This document shows, piece after piece, positions 32,135 to 40,336 of a DNA stretch of 64,000 bases. The stretch spans positions 222,651 through 286,650 of the forward strand of contig JAFUBO010000003.1 in assembly GCA_017460175.1 (NCBI GenBank), given 5' to 3'. The translations under genes were made by a program, and so were the position numbers. The DNA comes from Bacilli bacterium. GTDB taxonomy: Bacteria; Bacillota_I; Bacilli_A; RF39; UBA660. The notes beneath the pieces were generated by a model, which saw only the letters and a list, made by a program, of their open reading frames with translations, did no database searches and had not been told where the DNA came from. Each line of letters begins with the position of its first letter. Position 1 is the stretch's first letter.

Positions 32135-32725
32135 ATGAATAATGATTTTTTGATTAGGGAAATGAAAAATTATGCAGAATTAAATAATGTTCCAATTATG
32201 ACTGAAGGTGGAATTGATTATTTAATGAAATATATAAGGAAAAATAATATTAAAAATATCCTTGAAATTGGAACAGCTATTGGGTATTCAGCAATTATGA
32301 TGTGCAGTGTAGCTGAAGATATTTGTGTTACTACAATAGAAAGAGATGAAAAAAGATATTTAGAAGCTATTAAAAATGTGAAAAAAGCAAACATGGAAGA
32401 TAGAATAGATTTAATATATAATGATGCTTTAGAAGTTACTTTTGATAAAAAATTTGATCTTATATTTATAGATGCAGCTAAAGCTCAAAATAGGAATTTA
32501 TTTGAAAGGTTTGAAAAGAATTTAAACGATGATGGGACTATAATTACTGATAATATGAATTTTCATGGATTAGTTCATAAAGATTTAGAAAGTATAGAAA
32601 GTAGAAATTTACGCCAATTAGTTCGTAAAGTAAGAGAATATAAAAGTTTTTTAATTAGTAATTCTAAATTTACTACAGAGTTTTTTGATATTGGTGATGG
32701 AATTGCTATAAGCAAAAGAGTATAA
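32135..32725 (+). CDS. trmR: tRNA 5-hydroxyuridine methyltransferase TrmR (YrrM)
   Basis: About 196 residues, O-methyltransferase family 3 fold: LEIGTAIGYSAIMM (SAM motif I), TTIERDEKRY, FDLIFIDAAKAQ and ITDNMNFHG. In B. subtilis the enzyme at this locus, YrrM/TrmR, converts ho5U34 to mo5U34 in tRNA. The start ATG 32135 lies 4 nt past the mltG stop; an in-frame codon at 32111 inside mltG has no better support. The trhP-type genes that make the ho5U substrate are at 34403 and 35248. Confidence 0.88.
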   Translation: MNNDFLIREMKNYAELNNVPIMTEGGIDYLMKYIRKNNIKNILEIGTAIGYSAIMMCSVAEDICVTTIERDEKRYLEAIKNVKKANMEDRIDLIYNDALEVTFDKKFDLIFIDAAKAQNRNLFERFEKNLNDDGTIITDNMNFHGLVHKDLESIESRNLRQLVRKVREYKSFLISNSKFTTEFFDIGDGIAISKRV

Positions 32726-32744
32726 TTAGAATAGGAGTGATTGT

Positions 32745-33614
32745 ATGGAATTATTTCAAATATTAGATTGTAATACTACATTAGGTACATGCTGTAGTGA
32801 CTATGGTCTTGTAGTTGTATTAGATACTACTAGAAAGATATTTGAATTATTTCAATTTATCGTACCTATTCTTTTAATTATTATGGGAACTGTTCAATTT
32901 GTTCATTTATCTATAAATCCTGAATTGAAAGATGGATTTAGAAAAATACTTAATAAGTTTATTGCAGCATTTATTATATTTTTATTACCTGTTTTAATTG
33001 ATGCTGTATTAGGACTTATGTCAGATACTTATCAGGTTTCCGCTTGTTGGGAAGAAGCAAAAGTCAATGCAGAAATTGTGCGTTCAACAGGTAATAGTTA
33101 TATTGATATGGAAGATGAAAATAAGTTTTCGAAGATGCTTATTGATACTACTAGATATAAAAAATATGTTTTAGGATCTGCACAGATTGGTTCAAATACT
33201 ATTGATCAAGGTAATGGTGAAGGTAGTCAAACAGGTAAATCTATAGCTAGATATGCCAAAAAGTTTGTAGGAGAAAGTTATGTTTATGGTGGAACTTGGA
33301 ATGGAGAAGAACCATATACCGCAACAGATTGTAGTGGATTTGTAAGTGGAGTTTTTAAGCATTTTGGTTATTCTTTATATCCTCAGACTGCAGTTATGTG
33401 GAATGATACTAGTAAATATGATTTAGTAACAACTGGTAATATAAAAGCAGGGGATATTGTTATGTATGATGGGCATGTTGGAATTTTAACAGGTAATGGT
33501 AATGAAATAATTCATGCTAAAGGTAGTAGATATGGAGTTGTTAAAGAATCTGATTACCGTACTTGTTCAAGTAAACAAATATTAGGTATTATGAGAGTAA
33601 AAGGAGTTAATTAG
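32745..33614 (+). CDS. VirB2-like two-helix membrane domain fused to NlpC/P60 hydrolase
   Basis: A 289-residue protein. Residues about 25-100 hold two hydrophobic helices separated by a basic loop: VPILLIIMGTVQFVHL, then GFRKILNKFIAAF and FLLPVLIDAVLGL. This has the same pattern as the VirB2-like proteins at 52582 and 52991. A linker follows, then an NlpC/P60 domain with catalytic Cys in DCSGFVSGVF (about 195), His in GHVGIL (about 242) and a third polar residue near IIHAKG. NlpC/P60 enzymes cut peptidoglycan stem peptides. I infer a wall hydrolase built onto a secretion-subunit-like module. It interrupts the otherwise conserved trmR-trhP order. Confidence 0.8.
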   Translation: MELFQILDCNTTLGTCCSDYGLVVVLDTTRKIFELFQFIVPILLIIMGTVQFVHLSINPELKDGFRKILNKFIAAFIIFLLPVLIDAVLGLMSDTYQVSACWEEAKVNAEIVRSTGNSYIDMEDENKFSKMLIDTTRYKKYVLGSAQIGSNTIDQGNGEGSQTGKSIARYAKKFVGESYVYGGTWNGEEPYTATDCSGFVSGVFKHFGYSLYPQTAVMWNDTSKYDLVTTGNIKAGDIVMYDGHVGILTGNGNEIIHAKGSRYGVVKESDYRTCSSKQILGIMRVKGVN

Positions 33615-33625
33615 GAGGTAATCCT

Positions 33626-34354
33626 ATGATGGAAAAATTAAATGATGATACTAAGAAAAAATTAATTATTGGTTTTGGAATATTATTAATAATTATACTA
33701 ATAGTATTTTCTTATTTTGTAAGGCAAGGAAGAAATTATAATAATATTAAATTAAATAAGAATAATTATTTAGTATATACTTTAAAATCAAAAAAGAAAA
33801 AGGATATATATACTGTTAATATGCCTTATGTTAATATAAAGGGTGAATTGGGTAAAAAAGTTAATAATGATATTTCAACATTTCTTAGTAAATATATGGA
33901 TAAAGAAAGAACTGTTGTATCATATGAGTATAATATTAGTGGAGATATTCTTTCAATAATTTTAAAAGTTGTTGATTATGAAACAGAGTTTGCTCCTGAA
34001 GTTTATTTTAAAAGTTATAATATTAATTTAAGAAAGTTAGAATTAATTGATAATGGTGCTTTATTTAATTTATTTGGGATAGATGAAGATACTATTTCAA
34101 ATATATTAGAAACTCAATTCAATAACTATTATAATGAAATATTAGATGAAGAGTATTATGATGAAAGAGAATGCAATTATGAGTGTTTTTTAAAAAATAG
34201 AGAAATAGATAATTACTTAGATGATGTTAGTTATTATGTTAAAGATGGTAATTTAATTGCTTATAAACCGTTTATATTTTATTCTATTTATGGTGAAGAA
34301 AATTTCTTTACTGATAAACACTTTGAATTTATACTTGTAAAAAAAGAAAGTTAA
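33626..34354 (+). CDS. Membrane-anchored extracytoplasmic protein (DUF4163/DUF3298-like)
   Basis: A 242-residue protein with one N-terminal membrane helix (about 13-33) and an outside domain of alternating strands. The overall plan, VNMPYVNIKG-like start, YNISGDILSIILKV strand pair, YFKSYNINLRKLELID and a late YKPFIFYSIYGEENF, resembles the DUF4163-DUF3298 pair seen in PdaC and RsiV. The match is by pattern only. Two Cys (CNYEC) could pair outside the cell. AGGAGGTAATCC ribosome binding site; probably co-transcribed with the NlpC/P60 gene. Confidence 0.6.
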   Translation: MMEKLNDDTKKKLIIGFGILLIIILIVFSYFVRQGRNYNNIKLNKNNYLVYTLKSKKKKDIYTVNMPYVNIKGELGKKVNNDISTFLSKYMDKERTVVSYEYNISGDILSIILKVVDYETEFAPEVYFKSYNINLRKLELIDNGALFNLFGIDEDTISNILETQFNNYYNEILDEEYYDERECNYECFLKNREIDNYLDDVSYYVKDGNLIAYKPFIFYSIYGEENFFTDKHFEFILVKKES

Positions 34355-34370
34355 AACTTTCTTTTTTTTT
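34344..34370 (+). terminator. Intrinsic terminator before trhP1
   Basis: AAAGAAAGTT, loop, ACTTTCTTT followed by T tract, overlapping the stop codon. Confidence 0.8.
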
Positions 34371-34402
34371 AATATTGCTTTATAATATGTTCGAGGTGGA
34401 TT

Positions 34403-35251
34403 ATGAAGTTATTAATTGAAGTAAGTGATAAATCTAATTTATTTTTAGACAAAACAGATGGAATTATTCTACCTATTGATAAATATAGTGTAGAATCTAT
34501 TTGTACTTTTAGTTTGGATGAAATTAAAGATATCGTTAATAAGACAAAAAAAGAAGTATTTATTAAGATTAATAAAAATATAATGAATGATGATATTAAT
34601 GATTTAAAGAAAATTTTAATTGAATTGGACAATTTAAATATAAAAGGAATATTTTTTTATGACTTAGCTTTACTTCAATTAAAGAAGGAACTTAATTTAA
34701 AAATGGATTTAGTATGGAATCAAACTCATATGGTTAATAATTATAAGACATGTAATTATTATTATAGTAAAGGTGTTAAATATGCTTTATTAGGAAAAGA
34801 AATAACGTTAGATGAGATTATTGAAATTATAAAAAAATCAGATATTATTAGTATGGTAGAAGTAGTTAGCCATCCTAGTGTAGCTTTTTCTAAGAGAAAA
34901 TTACTTACTAATTATTATATAAATTTAAATAAAGAAGTAAAAAAGGATTTAATTGTTACTGAGAAGATGACTGATACTAATTATCATTTAATAGAAGACG
35001 ATAATGGAACTACATTTTATTTAGATATTATTACTAATGGAACTAGTATTATTAAAAGTTTATATGAAGCAGGTTGTAAATATATTATTTTTAGAGAATA
35101 TGGAATAGATGATTTTGAAGAGTTAATTGATGATACTGAAAAGTATATTAATGGTAAATGTATTGATGATTCATATGTAGAAAAATATAAGAAGTTAGGG
35201 GATAGTACGAATTTCTTTTTTAAGAAAACTATTTATAAGGTGAAAAAATGA
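34403..35251 (+). CDS. trhP1: U32-family protein, tRNA hydroxylation TrhP1-like (YrrN)
   Basis: A 282-residue U32 'peptidase'-family protein, shorter than the 400-residue partner, as is B. subtilis YrrN. It has TIM-barrel-type strands such as IKGIFFYDLALLQL, DLVWNQTHMVNN, VKYALLGKEITLDEI and GCKYIIFREYG. YrrN/YrrO-type proteins are needed for 5-hydroxyuridine at tRNA position 34, not for proteolysis. Overlaps trhP2 by 4 nt (ATGA). Named by synteny and family; low direct motif content. Confidence 0.78.
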   Translation: MKLLIEVSDKSNLFLDKTDGIILPIDKYSVESICTFSLDEIKDIVNKTKKEVFIKINKNIMNDDINDLKKILIELDNLNIKGIFFYDLALLQLKKELNLKMDLVWNQTHMVNNYKTCNYYYSKGVKYALLGKEITLDEIIEIIKKSDIISMVEVVSHPSVAFSKRKLLTNYYINLNKEVKKDLIVTEKMTDTNYHLIEDDNGTTFYLDIITNGTSIIKSLYEAGCKYIIFREYGIDDFEELIDDTEKYINGKCIDDSYVEKYKKLGDSTNFFFKKTIYKVKK

Positions 35252-36441
35252 GAAAGATAGAATTATTATCTCCAGCAGGAGATTTAGAGAGATTAAAGGT
35301 AACTCTTTTATATGGAGCAGATGCTGTGTATATTGGAGGACAAAGTTATAGTTTAAGGGCTAATGCTAATAATTTTAATCTTGATGAAATAAAAGAAGGA
35401 TGTAGTTTTGCACATAAATTGGGTAAAAAGGTACATTTAACTTTAAATATAGTTTTTCATAACGAGGATATGAGTGATGTAGAAGATTATATTAAAAAAG
35501 TTGTTGAATGTGGGATAGATGCATTTATTGTTAGTGATCCATTTATTATTTCATATATTAAAAATAATTTTCCTAATGTTGAAGTTCATTTAAGTACACA
35601 AAATTCTACAAGTAATTATGAGGCTATTAAATTTTTTGAAAAAGAAGGAATAGATAGAGTAGTACTTGCAAGAGAACTTAGTAAGAAAGAGATAAAAGAA
35701 ATAATTGATAAAGTAAATTGTGATATAGAAGTATTTATTCATGGAGCTATGTGTACTTGTTTTAGTGGTAGGTGTGCACTTTCCAATTATGTAACAAATA
35801 GAGATGCTAATCGTGGTGGATGTGCTCAAGTATGTAGATTTAGTTTTGAAAATAAAGGCGAAAAAGATTTCACAATGGCTTTAAAAGATATGAATATGGC
35901 AGAATATATTCCTGATTTAATTGAAATTGGAGTACGTAGTTTAAAAGTAGAAGGTAGAATGAGATCTTTATATTATTTAGCTACTGTAATTGGTACATAT
36001 AGGGAAATAATAGATAGGTATTATGATAATAGTTTAGATGAGGATGTTATGAAAATACTTCAAGAGAGATTAGATAGAGTGGCAAATAGAGAAACATCAA
36101 CTCATTATTTTATGAAGGAAGCTAATTGGACTGACCAGTATTATACAGGAAGAAGTGAGGTTTCTAATCAGGATTATTTGGGGCAAGTAATAGAATATAA
36201 AAATAATTTAGTTAAGTTCTATGAAAGAAATTATTTTGAAGTAGGTGATAAAGTAGAATTATTTACACCTTCAGGTGAACATATTAATTTTGTAGTAGAA
36301 GAATTATTTGATGAAGATAAGAATGAAGTTGATGTAGCTCGTCATCCTGATAATATATATTATTTAAAATTAGATAGTGATATAGAAATTCCAGAGTATT
36401 CTATGATTAAAATAGTTGAGAGGAGAAATGGTAATGACTAA
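35248..36441 (+). CDS. trhP2: U32-family protein, tRNA hydroxylation TrhP2 (YrrO)
   Basis: A 397-residue U32 protein with clear family motifs: ELLSPAGDLERLKVTLLYGADAVYIGG (read as ELLSPAGDLE and YGADAVYIGG), VEVHLSTQNS, and the signature EVFIHGAMCTCFSGRC with SNYVTNRDANRGGCAQVCR, which holds the four Cys for an iron-sulphur cluster. It makes ho5U34 in tRNA together with prephenate-dependent chemistry in known systems. Coupled to trhP1, with 8-nt overlap into the HD-domain gene. Confidence 0.9.
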   Translation: MRKIELLSPAGDLERLKVTLLYGADAVYIGGQSYSLRANANNFNLDEIKEGCSFAHKLGKKVHLTLNIVFHNEDMSDVEDYIKKVVECGIDAFIVSDPFIISYIKNNFPNVEVHLSTQNSTSNYEAIKFFEKEGIDRVVLARELSKKEIKEIIDKVNCDIEVFIHGAMCTCFSGRCALSNYVTNRDANRGGCAQVCRFSFENKGEKDFTMALKDMNMAEYIPDLIEIGVRSLKVEGRMRSLYYLATVIGTYREIIDRYYDNSLDEDVMKILQERLDRVANRETSTHYFMKEANWTDQYYTGRSEVSNQDYLGQVIEYKNNLVKFYERNYFEVGDKVELFTPSGEHINFVVEELFDEDKNEVDVARHPDNIYYLKLDSDIEIPEYSMIKIVERRNGND

Positions 36442-37555
36442 TTTAGAAATAGCTAAAAAGAATTTATTAAAAGAAGAGTATTTGAATGAATATGCATGTA
36501 AAAATAGTGATGCTATTAGAATAAAAGTTGAAGAAGATGATATTCGTCCAGAATTTTTTCATGATATAGATAGAATTATTCATTCTTGGAGTTATACAAG
36601 ATATTTAGATAAGACACAAGTATTTACTTTGAATGAAAATGATCATATTAGTAAAAGAATTACTCATGTGCATTTAGTTAGTAAAATTGCGCGTACTATT
36701 GGGAGAGCATTAAAATTAAATGAAGATTTATGTGAAGCAATAGCTTTAGCTCATGATATTGGACATACTCCACTTGGACATGTAGGAGAATCTTTATTAA
36801 ATGAAATTTCTTTAAGAGAATTAGGGGAGTTTTTTGGACATAATATTCAAGGTGTTAGACATTTAATGAGTGTTGAAAATAAAGGATTAGGATTTAATTT
36901 ATGTATACAGGTATATGATGGTATAATGTGCCATAATGGTGAAATGTTAGATTCAACATATATTCCACAAGAAAAGGATGCGGAAGAAGTATTAAGGGAA
37001 TATGAAAGTGCTTATAAAGATTTAAGAGCATTTAATAAGAATAGACCAATGACTTTAGAAGGTTGTGTAGTTAGAATTAGTGATATTATTGGTTATATTG
37101 GAAGAGATATTGAAGATGCTGTTATGTTAGGATATATTAAGAGAGAAGAGATTCCTAAAGAAATAAGTAGTGTTTTAGGTACTACCAATAAAGAAATTGT
37201 TAATACTATTATTTTAGATATTATAGAAAATAGTATGAATAAACCATATATAAAATTAAGTGATGATGTATATAATGCTTTATTTAGTTTAAAAAGATTT
37301 AATTATAAACATATTTATAGTAAAGCAATGACTTCAAATGAAGTGGAATATTATCGAGTTGGAATGAATAAAATATTTGAAAGATACTTAAATGATATTA
37401 AAAATAAAAATACTAAAAGTATTATTTATACATTGTTTTTAAATGATCAAGATAATGAGTATATTCAAAATACTAATGATAAAAGAAAGGTTATTGATTT
37501 TATTGCTGGTATGACAGATGATTTATTTGTAAAGGAAATAGGTTATACTGATTGA
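36434..37555 (+). CDS. HD-domain dGTPase-like phosphohydrolase
   Basis: About 373 residues. The HD motif is complete: THVHLVSKIAR (first His), ALAHDIGHTPLGHVGE (His-Asp) and a later Asp in RISDIIGYIGRDIEDA. FHDIDRIIHSWSYTRYLDKTQVF is the dGTPase-family substrate-site region. Such enzymes cleave dNTPs to nucleosides and triphosphate. The start ATG 36434 is set by GAGAGGAG 8 nt upstream; it overlaps trhP2. It occupies the place of udk in the B. subtilis cluster. Confidence 0.88.
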   Translation: MTNLEIAKKNLLKEEYLNEYACKNSDAIRIKVEEDDIRPEFFHDIDRIIHSWSYTRYLDKTQVFTLNENDHISKRITHVHLVSKIARTIGRALKLNEDLCEAIALAHDIGHTPLGHVGESLLNEISLRELGEFFGHNIQGVRHLMSVENKGLGFNLCIQVYDGIMCHNGEMLDSTYIPQEKDAEEVLREYESAYKDLRAFNKNRPMTLEGCVVRISDIIGYIGRDIEDAVMLGYIKREEIPKEISSVLGTTNKEIVNTIILDIIENSMNKPYIKLSDDVYNALFSLKRFNYKHIYSKAMTSNEVEYYRVGMNKIFERYLNDIKNKNTKSIIYTLFLNDQDNEYIQNTNDKRKVIDFIAGMTDDLFVKEIGYTD

Positions 37556-37580
37556 TTTTTTTAACGAAATATGTTATAAT
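37552..37580 (+). promoter_or_regulatory. greA promoter P1
   Basis: TTGATT (37552-37557, overlapping the upstream stop codon), 17-nt spacer, TATAAT (37575-37580) with TGT extension. Confidence 0.65.
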
Positions 37581-37621
37581 ATGACTACTTTTCGTGAAGA
37601 AAAAAGTTTAAAAAAAATGTA

Positions 37622-37650
37622 TTGAAAATTAAAAAAAAGTATGCTATACT
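37622..37650 (+). promoter_or_regulatory. greA promoter P2
   Basis: TTGAAA (37622-37627), 17-nt spacer, TATACT (37645-37650) with a TGC extension. A short direct repeat GCATGTT (37654 and 37669) follows. Confidence 0.75.
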
Positions 37651-37695
37651 TTTGCATGTTGACAGTAAGCATGTTACATATAAGAGGTGAAAATT

Positions 37696-38166
37696 ATGAC
37701 TAATAAAAATACAGTATATTTAACTCAACAAGGGTTAGATGATTTAAAGAAAGAATTAGATGAATTAATAAATGTAAGAAGACCTGAAAATGTTCAAGCA
37801 ATTAAAGAAGCTCGTTCTTTAGGTGATTTATCTGAAAATGCAGAATATGATGCAGCTAGAAATGAACAAGCTCAAATAGAGGCTAGAATTGGTCAACTTG
37901 AAAAAATGTTAGAGAATGTATCTATTATTGAAGATGTTAATACTGATACAGTAAGTATTGGTAATACAGTATCTATTAAATATGTTGATGATGATGAAGA
38001 GGATGAATATAAAATAGTAGGTAGTCAAGAAGCAGATCCATTTGCTAGTAAAATTTCTAATGAAAGTCCAATTGCTCAAGCTTTATTTGATCATAAAGTT
38101 GGAGATGTTGTAACTGTAGAAAGTCCAAATGGAAGTTATGATGTAGAAATTATTTCAATAAAATAG
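37696..38166 (+). CDS. greA: Transcription elongation factor GreA
   Basis: About 156 residues, standard length. The N-terminal coiled coil carries the tip motif DLSENAEYDAARNEQ; the C-terminal FKBP-like domain has SPIAQALFDHKVGD and the terminal VESPNGSYDVEIISI. GreA rescues backtracked RNA polymerase by stimulating transcript cleavage. ATG 37696 is preferred after AAGAGGTGAAAAT; an in-frame GTG at 37687 lies within that site. Confidence 0.96.
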   Translation: MTNKNTVYLTQQGLDDLKKELDELINVRRPENVQAIKEARSLGDLSENAEYDAARNEQAQIEARIGQLEKMLENVSIIEDVNTDTVSIGNTVSIKYVDDDEEDEYKIVGSQEADPFASKISNESPIAQALFDHKVGDVVTVESPNGSYDVEIISIK

Positions 38167-38191
38167 ATATTTCGACAAATTATTTATAATT

Positions 38192-38226
38192 AATAACTTA
38201 TTCTTATAGAGTAAGTTATTTTTTTT
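38192..38226 (+). terminator. Intrinsic terminator of greA
   Basis: AATAACTTATTC, loop TTATA, GAGTAAGTTATT with one G-U pair, then T8. Confidence 0.88.
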
Positions 38227-38235
38227 GGAGGAATT

Positions 38236-38697
38236 ATGAAAAATGTCAAATATTATCTATTTTATTTTATTTTACTTTGTTTAATACTATTGTATTTTTA
38301 TAGTAATAGTAAAATAGTTATTAATACTATTAATGAAGAAGCTATTCCTATAAGAGAGTATGATGAGATAACTGCAATGAATTATAATATTACATTAAAT
38401 GATATAAGAACTAATAATATAAAGATTTCTTCATCTATATTATCTAGTATTTATCATTACAAGGATATTAGTAATATTAATGATTTTTTAGTTTATTTAA
38501 ATATCGATAATAATACTAGTTTTAATTATTTGATTAATAATATTAGTATTGTTGATAAAAGAAATAAAAAAATTATAAAAAAAATTAAATATAATAACAA
38601 TGAAAATAATATTTATTTTAATCTAAATAAAACAGATTTTAATAAATATGATAATAATTGTGATATTGTGATAACACTTAGAAAAAAATATTTGTAA
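38236..38697 (+). CDS. Hypothetical signal-anchored extracytoplasmic protein (153 residues)
   Basis: One N-terminal membrane helix (about 6-22) and an Asn/Ile-rich outside domain with no recognised family. Preceded by TTGGAGG and followed by a terminator that overlaps its 3' end. The AT-driven Asn/Ile/Lys richness is extreme. It lies just ahead of the secretion locus but is separated from it by the terminator. Unknown function. Confidence 0.6.
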   Translation: MKNVKYYLFYFILLCLILLYFYSNSKIVINTINEEAIPIREYDEITAMNYNITLNDIRTNNIKISSSILSSIYHYKDISNINDFLVYLNIDNNTSFNYLINNISIVDKRNKKIIKKIKYNNNENNIYFNLNKTDFNKYDNNCDIVITLRKKYL

Positions 38698-38714
38698 AAT
38701 AAGTGTTTTTTTTT
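38673..38714 (+). terminator. Intrinsic terminator overlapping the gene end
   Basis: AACACTTA (inside the coding end) pairs with TAAGTGTT across about 19 nt, followed by a T tract. Confidence 0.6.
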
Positions 38715-38779
38715 AAATAATCTTTTAAAATAAAAAAAAATAAGTTATACTTATAGAAGATAAGAATAGGGGTGAAGAT

Positions 38780-40327
38780 ATGATTATTAGAAAACCTTAT
38801 GCTTTTTTAATTAAGAATTTTAAAAAAATTCATATCTTTTTGCTTGTATTTAGTATTTATGTTGCTTATAGAGTAATTGATGTTAGTAGTTTTGTTAATG
38901 AATTTATGAATTTAGGTACATATGATTTATTTAAAGATCCAATTACTAATCATATTACTTGGGTTTTAAATGTTTTTATACTTTTATTAATATTAGGAAA
39001 TATAGCAATTCTTTTTTTATTAAATCATAAGAAAAAGCCATGGAAATTATATTTAGTGCCAATAATAGAATATTTTGCTTTATTCTTAGTTTTTAGTATG
39101 ATTAAAAGTTTCTTCAAATCATATACTGCTGATGTTAAAGTTCAAGATTTAAGATTAGCTAGAGATTTGCTTATGATTTTCTTAATAGCACAGCTTCCTG
39201 TAATAGGAATATATGTAATGAGAGTTTTTGGATTAGATATTAAGAAATTTAATTTTAATATGGATCAAGAATTCTTAGAACTTAGTGAAGAAGATCGAGA
39301 AGAATTTGAAATAGGAATTGATATAGATAAAGATACTTTTAAAAGAGGTTATAAAAGATTTATTAGACATATAAAGTATTTTTATGAGGAACATAAAGGT
39401 ATTTGTAGAGGGATACTTGTTTTTTTAATAGTTATTGGTGGTTTTATTATATATAAAAATGTTTTTATTACTCATAAAAGTTATAAAGAGGGAGAATTAT
39501 ATTATGTAAATGGTTATACTTTTAGAGTAAATAATGCTTATTTTACTGATAAAGATTATAAAGGTGATGTAATTACTGATAAAAGTAATTTTGTAGTTAT
39601 TGATTTAACTATAAAGAATAATTCTGCTCCTAGAACTGTTTATTTAGAAAATTTTCATATAAAAAATGGTGATAAAGATTATGTAACTACAACTAAAGTG
39701 TATGCTAAAGAGTTCCAAGATTTAGGAAATACTTATGAAGTTACTAGAGAAGTAAAAAGAAATGAAGAACTTAATTGTATTGTTGTTTATAGAGTTGATA
39801 AAAAATTGGATAAAAATAGATTTGTTTTATATTATCAAGAGGATTCAGGATATTTAAGAAAAATAAAATTAAAAATAAAGGATTTAAGTAATATTAGTGA
39901 ACCTATTAGTCTAAACTTAGGTGATGAGTTTGATTTAAATTTAAAAAATAAGAATGACACAATTATATTTGATGATTATGAAATAGATAGTTCATTTGAT
40001 TATACAATTAGAAAATGTAAGACTACAGGATGTGAGATTACTAAGAGAAAGATTGATGCGGGAGAAGGTAATAAAATTCTTAAAATAGATTTTGCATCAG
40101 AGCTATGGGAATCTAAAAATATGATTGACTTTTTGACTCAATATGGTAAACTTATATATAAGGATAGTAATGATGTAGAAGGAACAATAGAGATTAAAAA
40201 TCCTATTAGTAAAACATACTACGGAAAAACTGTTTTTTTGAAGGTGCCGGTTGAATTAGAAAATGCTAAAGAATTAAGTATTGATTTGATTGTAAGAGAT
40301 AAACATTTTGTTTATAAGATTTTTTAG
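38780..40327 (+). CDS. Polytopic membrane protein with C-terminal outside domain
   Basis: A 515-residue protein with hydrophobic segments at about 14-32, 57-80, 88-110, 128-150 and 207-227. An acidic cytoplasmic stretch (ELSEEDREEFEIGIDIDKD) lies before the last helix. The C-terminal half is beta-rich; its first part (VNGYTFRVNNAYF ... VVIDLTIKNNSAPRTVYLENFHIKN) has the DUF4352 plan used by secreted lipoproteins. Two Cys (KCKTTGCE) may pair. First gene of the secretion locus by position, with GGGGTGAAG ribosome binding site; function unknown. Confidence 0.7.
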   Translation: MIIRKPYAFLIKNFKKIHIFLLVFSIYVAYRVIDVSSFVNEFMNLGTYDLFKDPITNHITWVLNVFILLLILGNIAILFLLNHKKKPWKLYLVPIIEYFALFLVFSMIKSFFKSYTADVKVQDLRLARDLLMIFLIAQLPVIGIYVMRVFGLDIKKFNFNMDQEFLELSEEDREEFEIGIDIDKDTFKRGYKRFIRHIKYFYEEHKGICRGILVFLIVIGGFIIYKNVFITHKSYKEGELYYVNGYTFRVNNAYFTDKDYKGDVITDKSNFVVIDLTIKNNSAPRTVYLENFHIKNGDKDYVTTTKVYAKEFQDLGNTYEVTREVKRNEELNCIVVYRVDKKLDKNRFVLYYQEDSGYLRKIKLKIKDLSNISEPISLNLGDEFDLNLKNKNDTIIFDDYEIDSSFDYTIRKCKTTGCEITKRKIDAGEGNKILKIDFASELWESKNMIDFLTQYGKLIYKDSNDVEGTIEIKNPISKTYYGKTVFLKVPVELENAKELSIDLIVRDKHFVYKIF

Positions 40328-40336
40328 GAGGCCTTT

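Noticed and set aside
37654-37680. Operator formed by the GCATGTT direct repeat upstream of greA
   Set aside because: Only two copies with a short spacer, no known regulator motif; too little support to list as a site.
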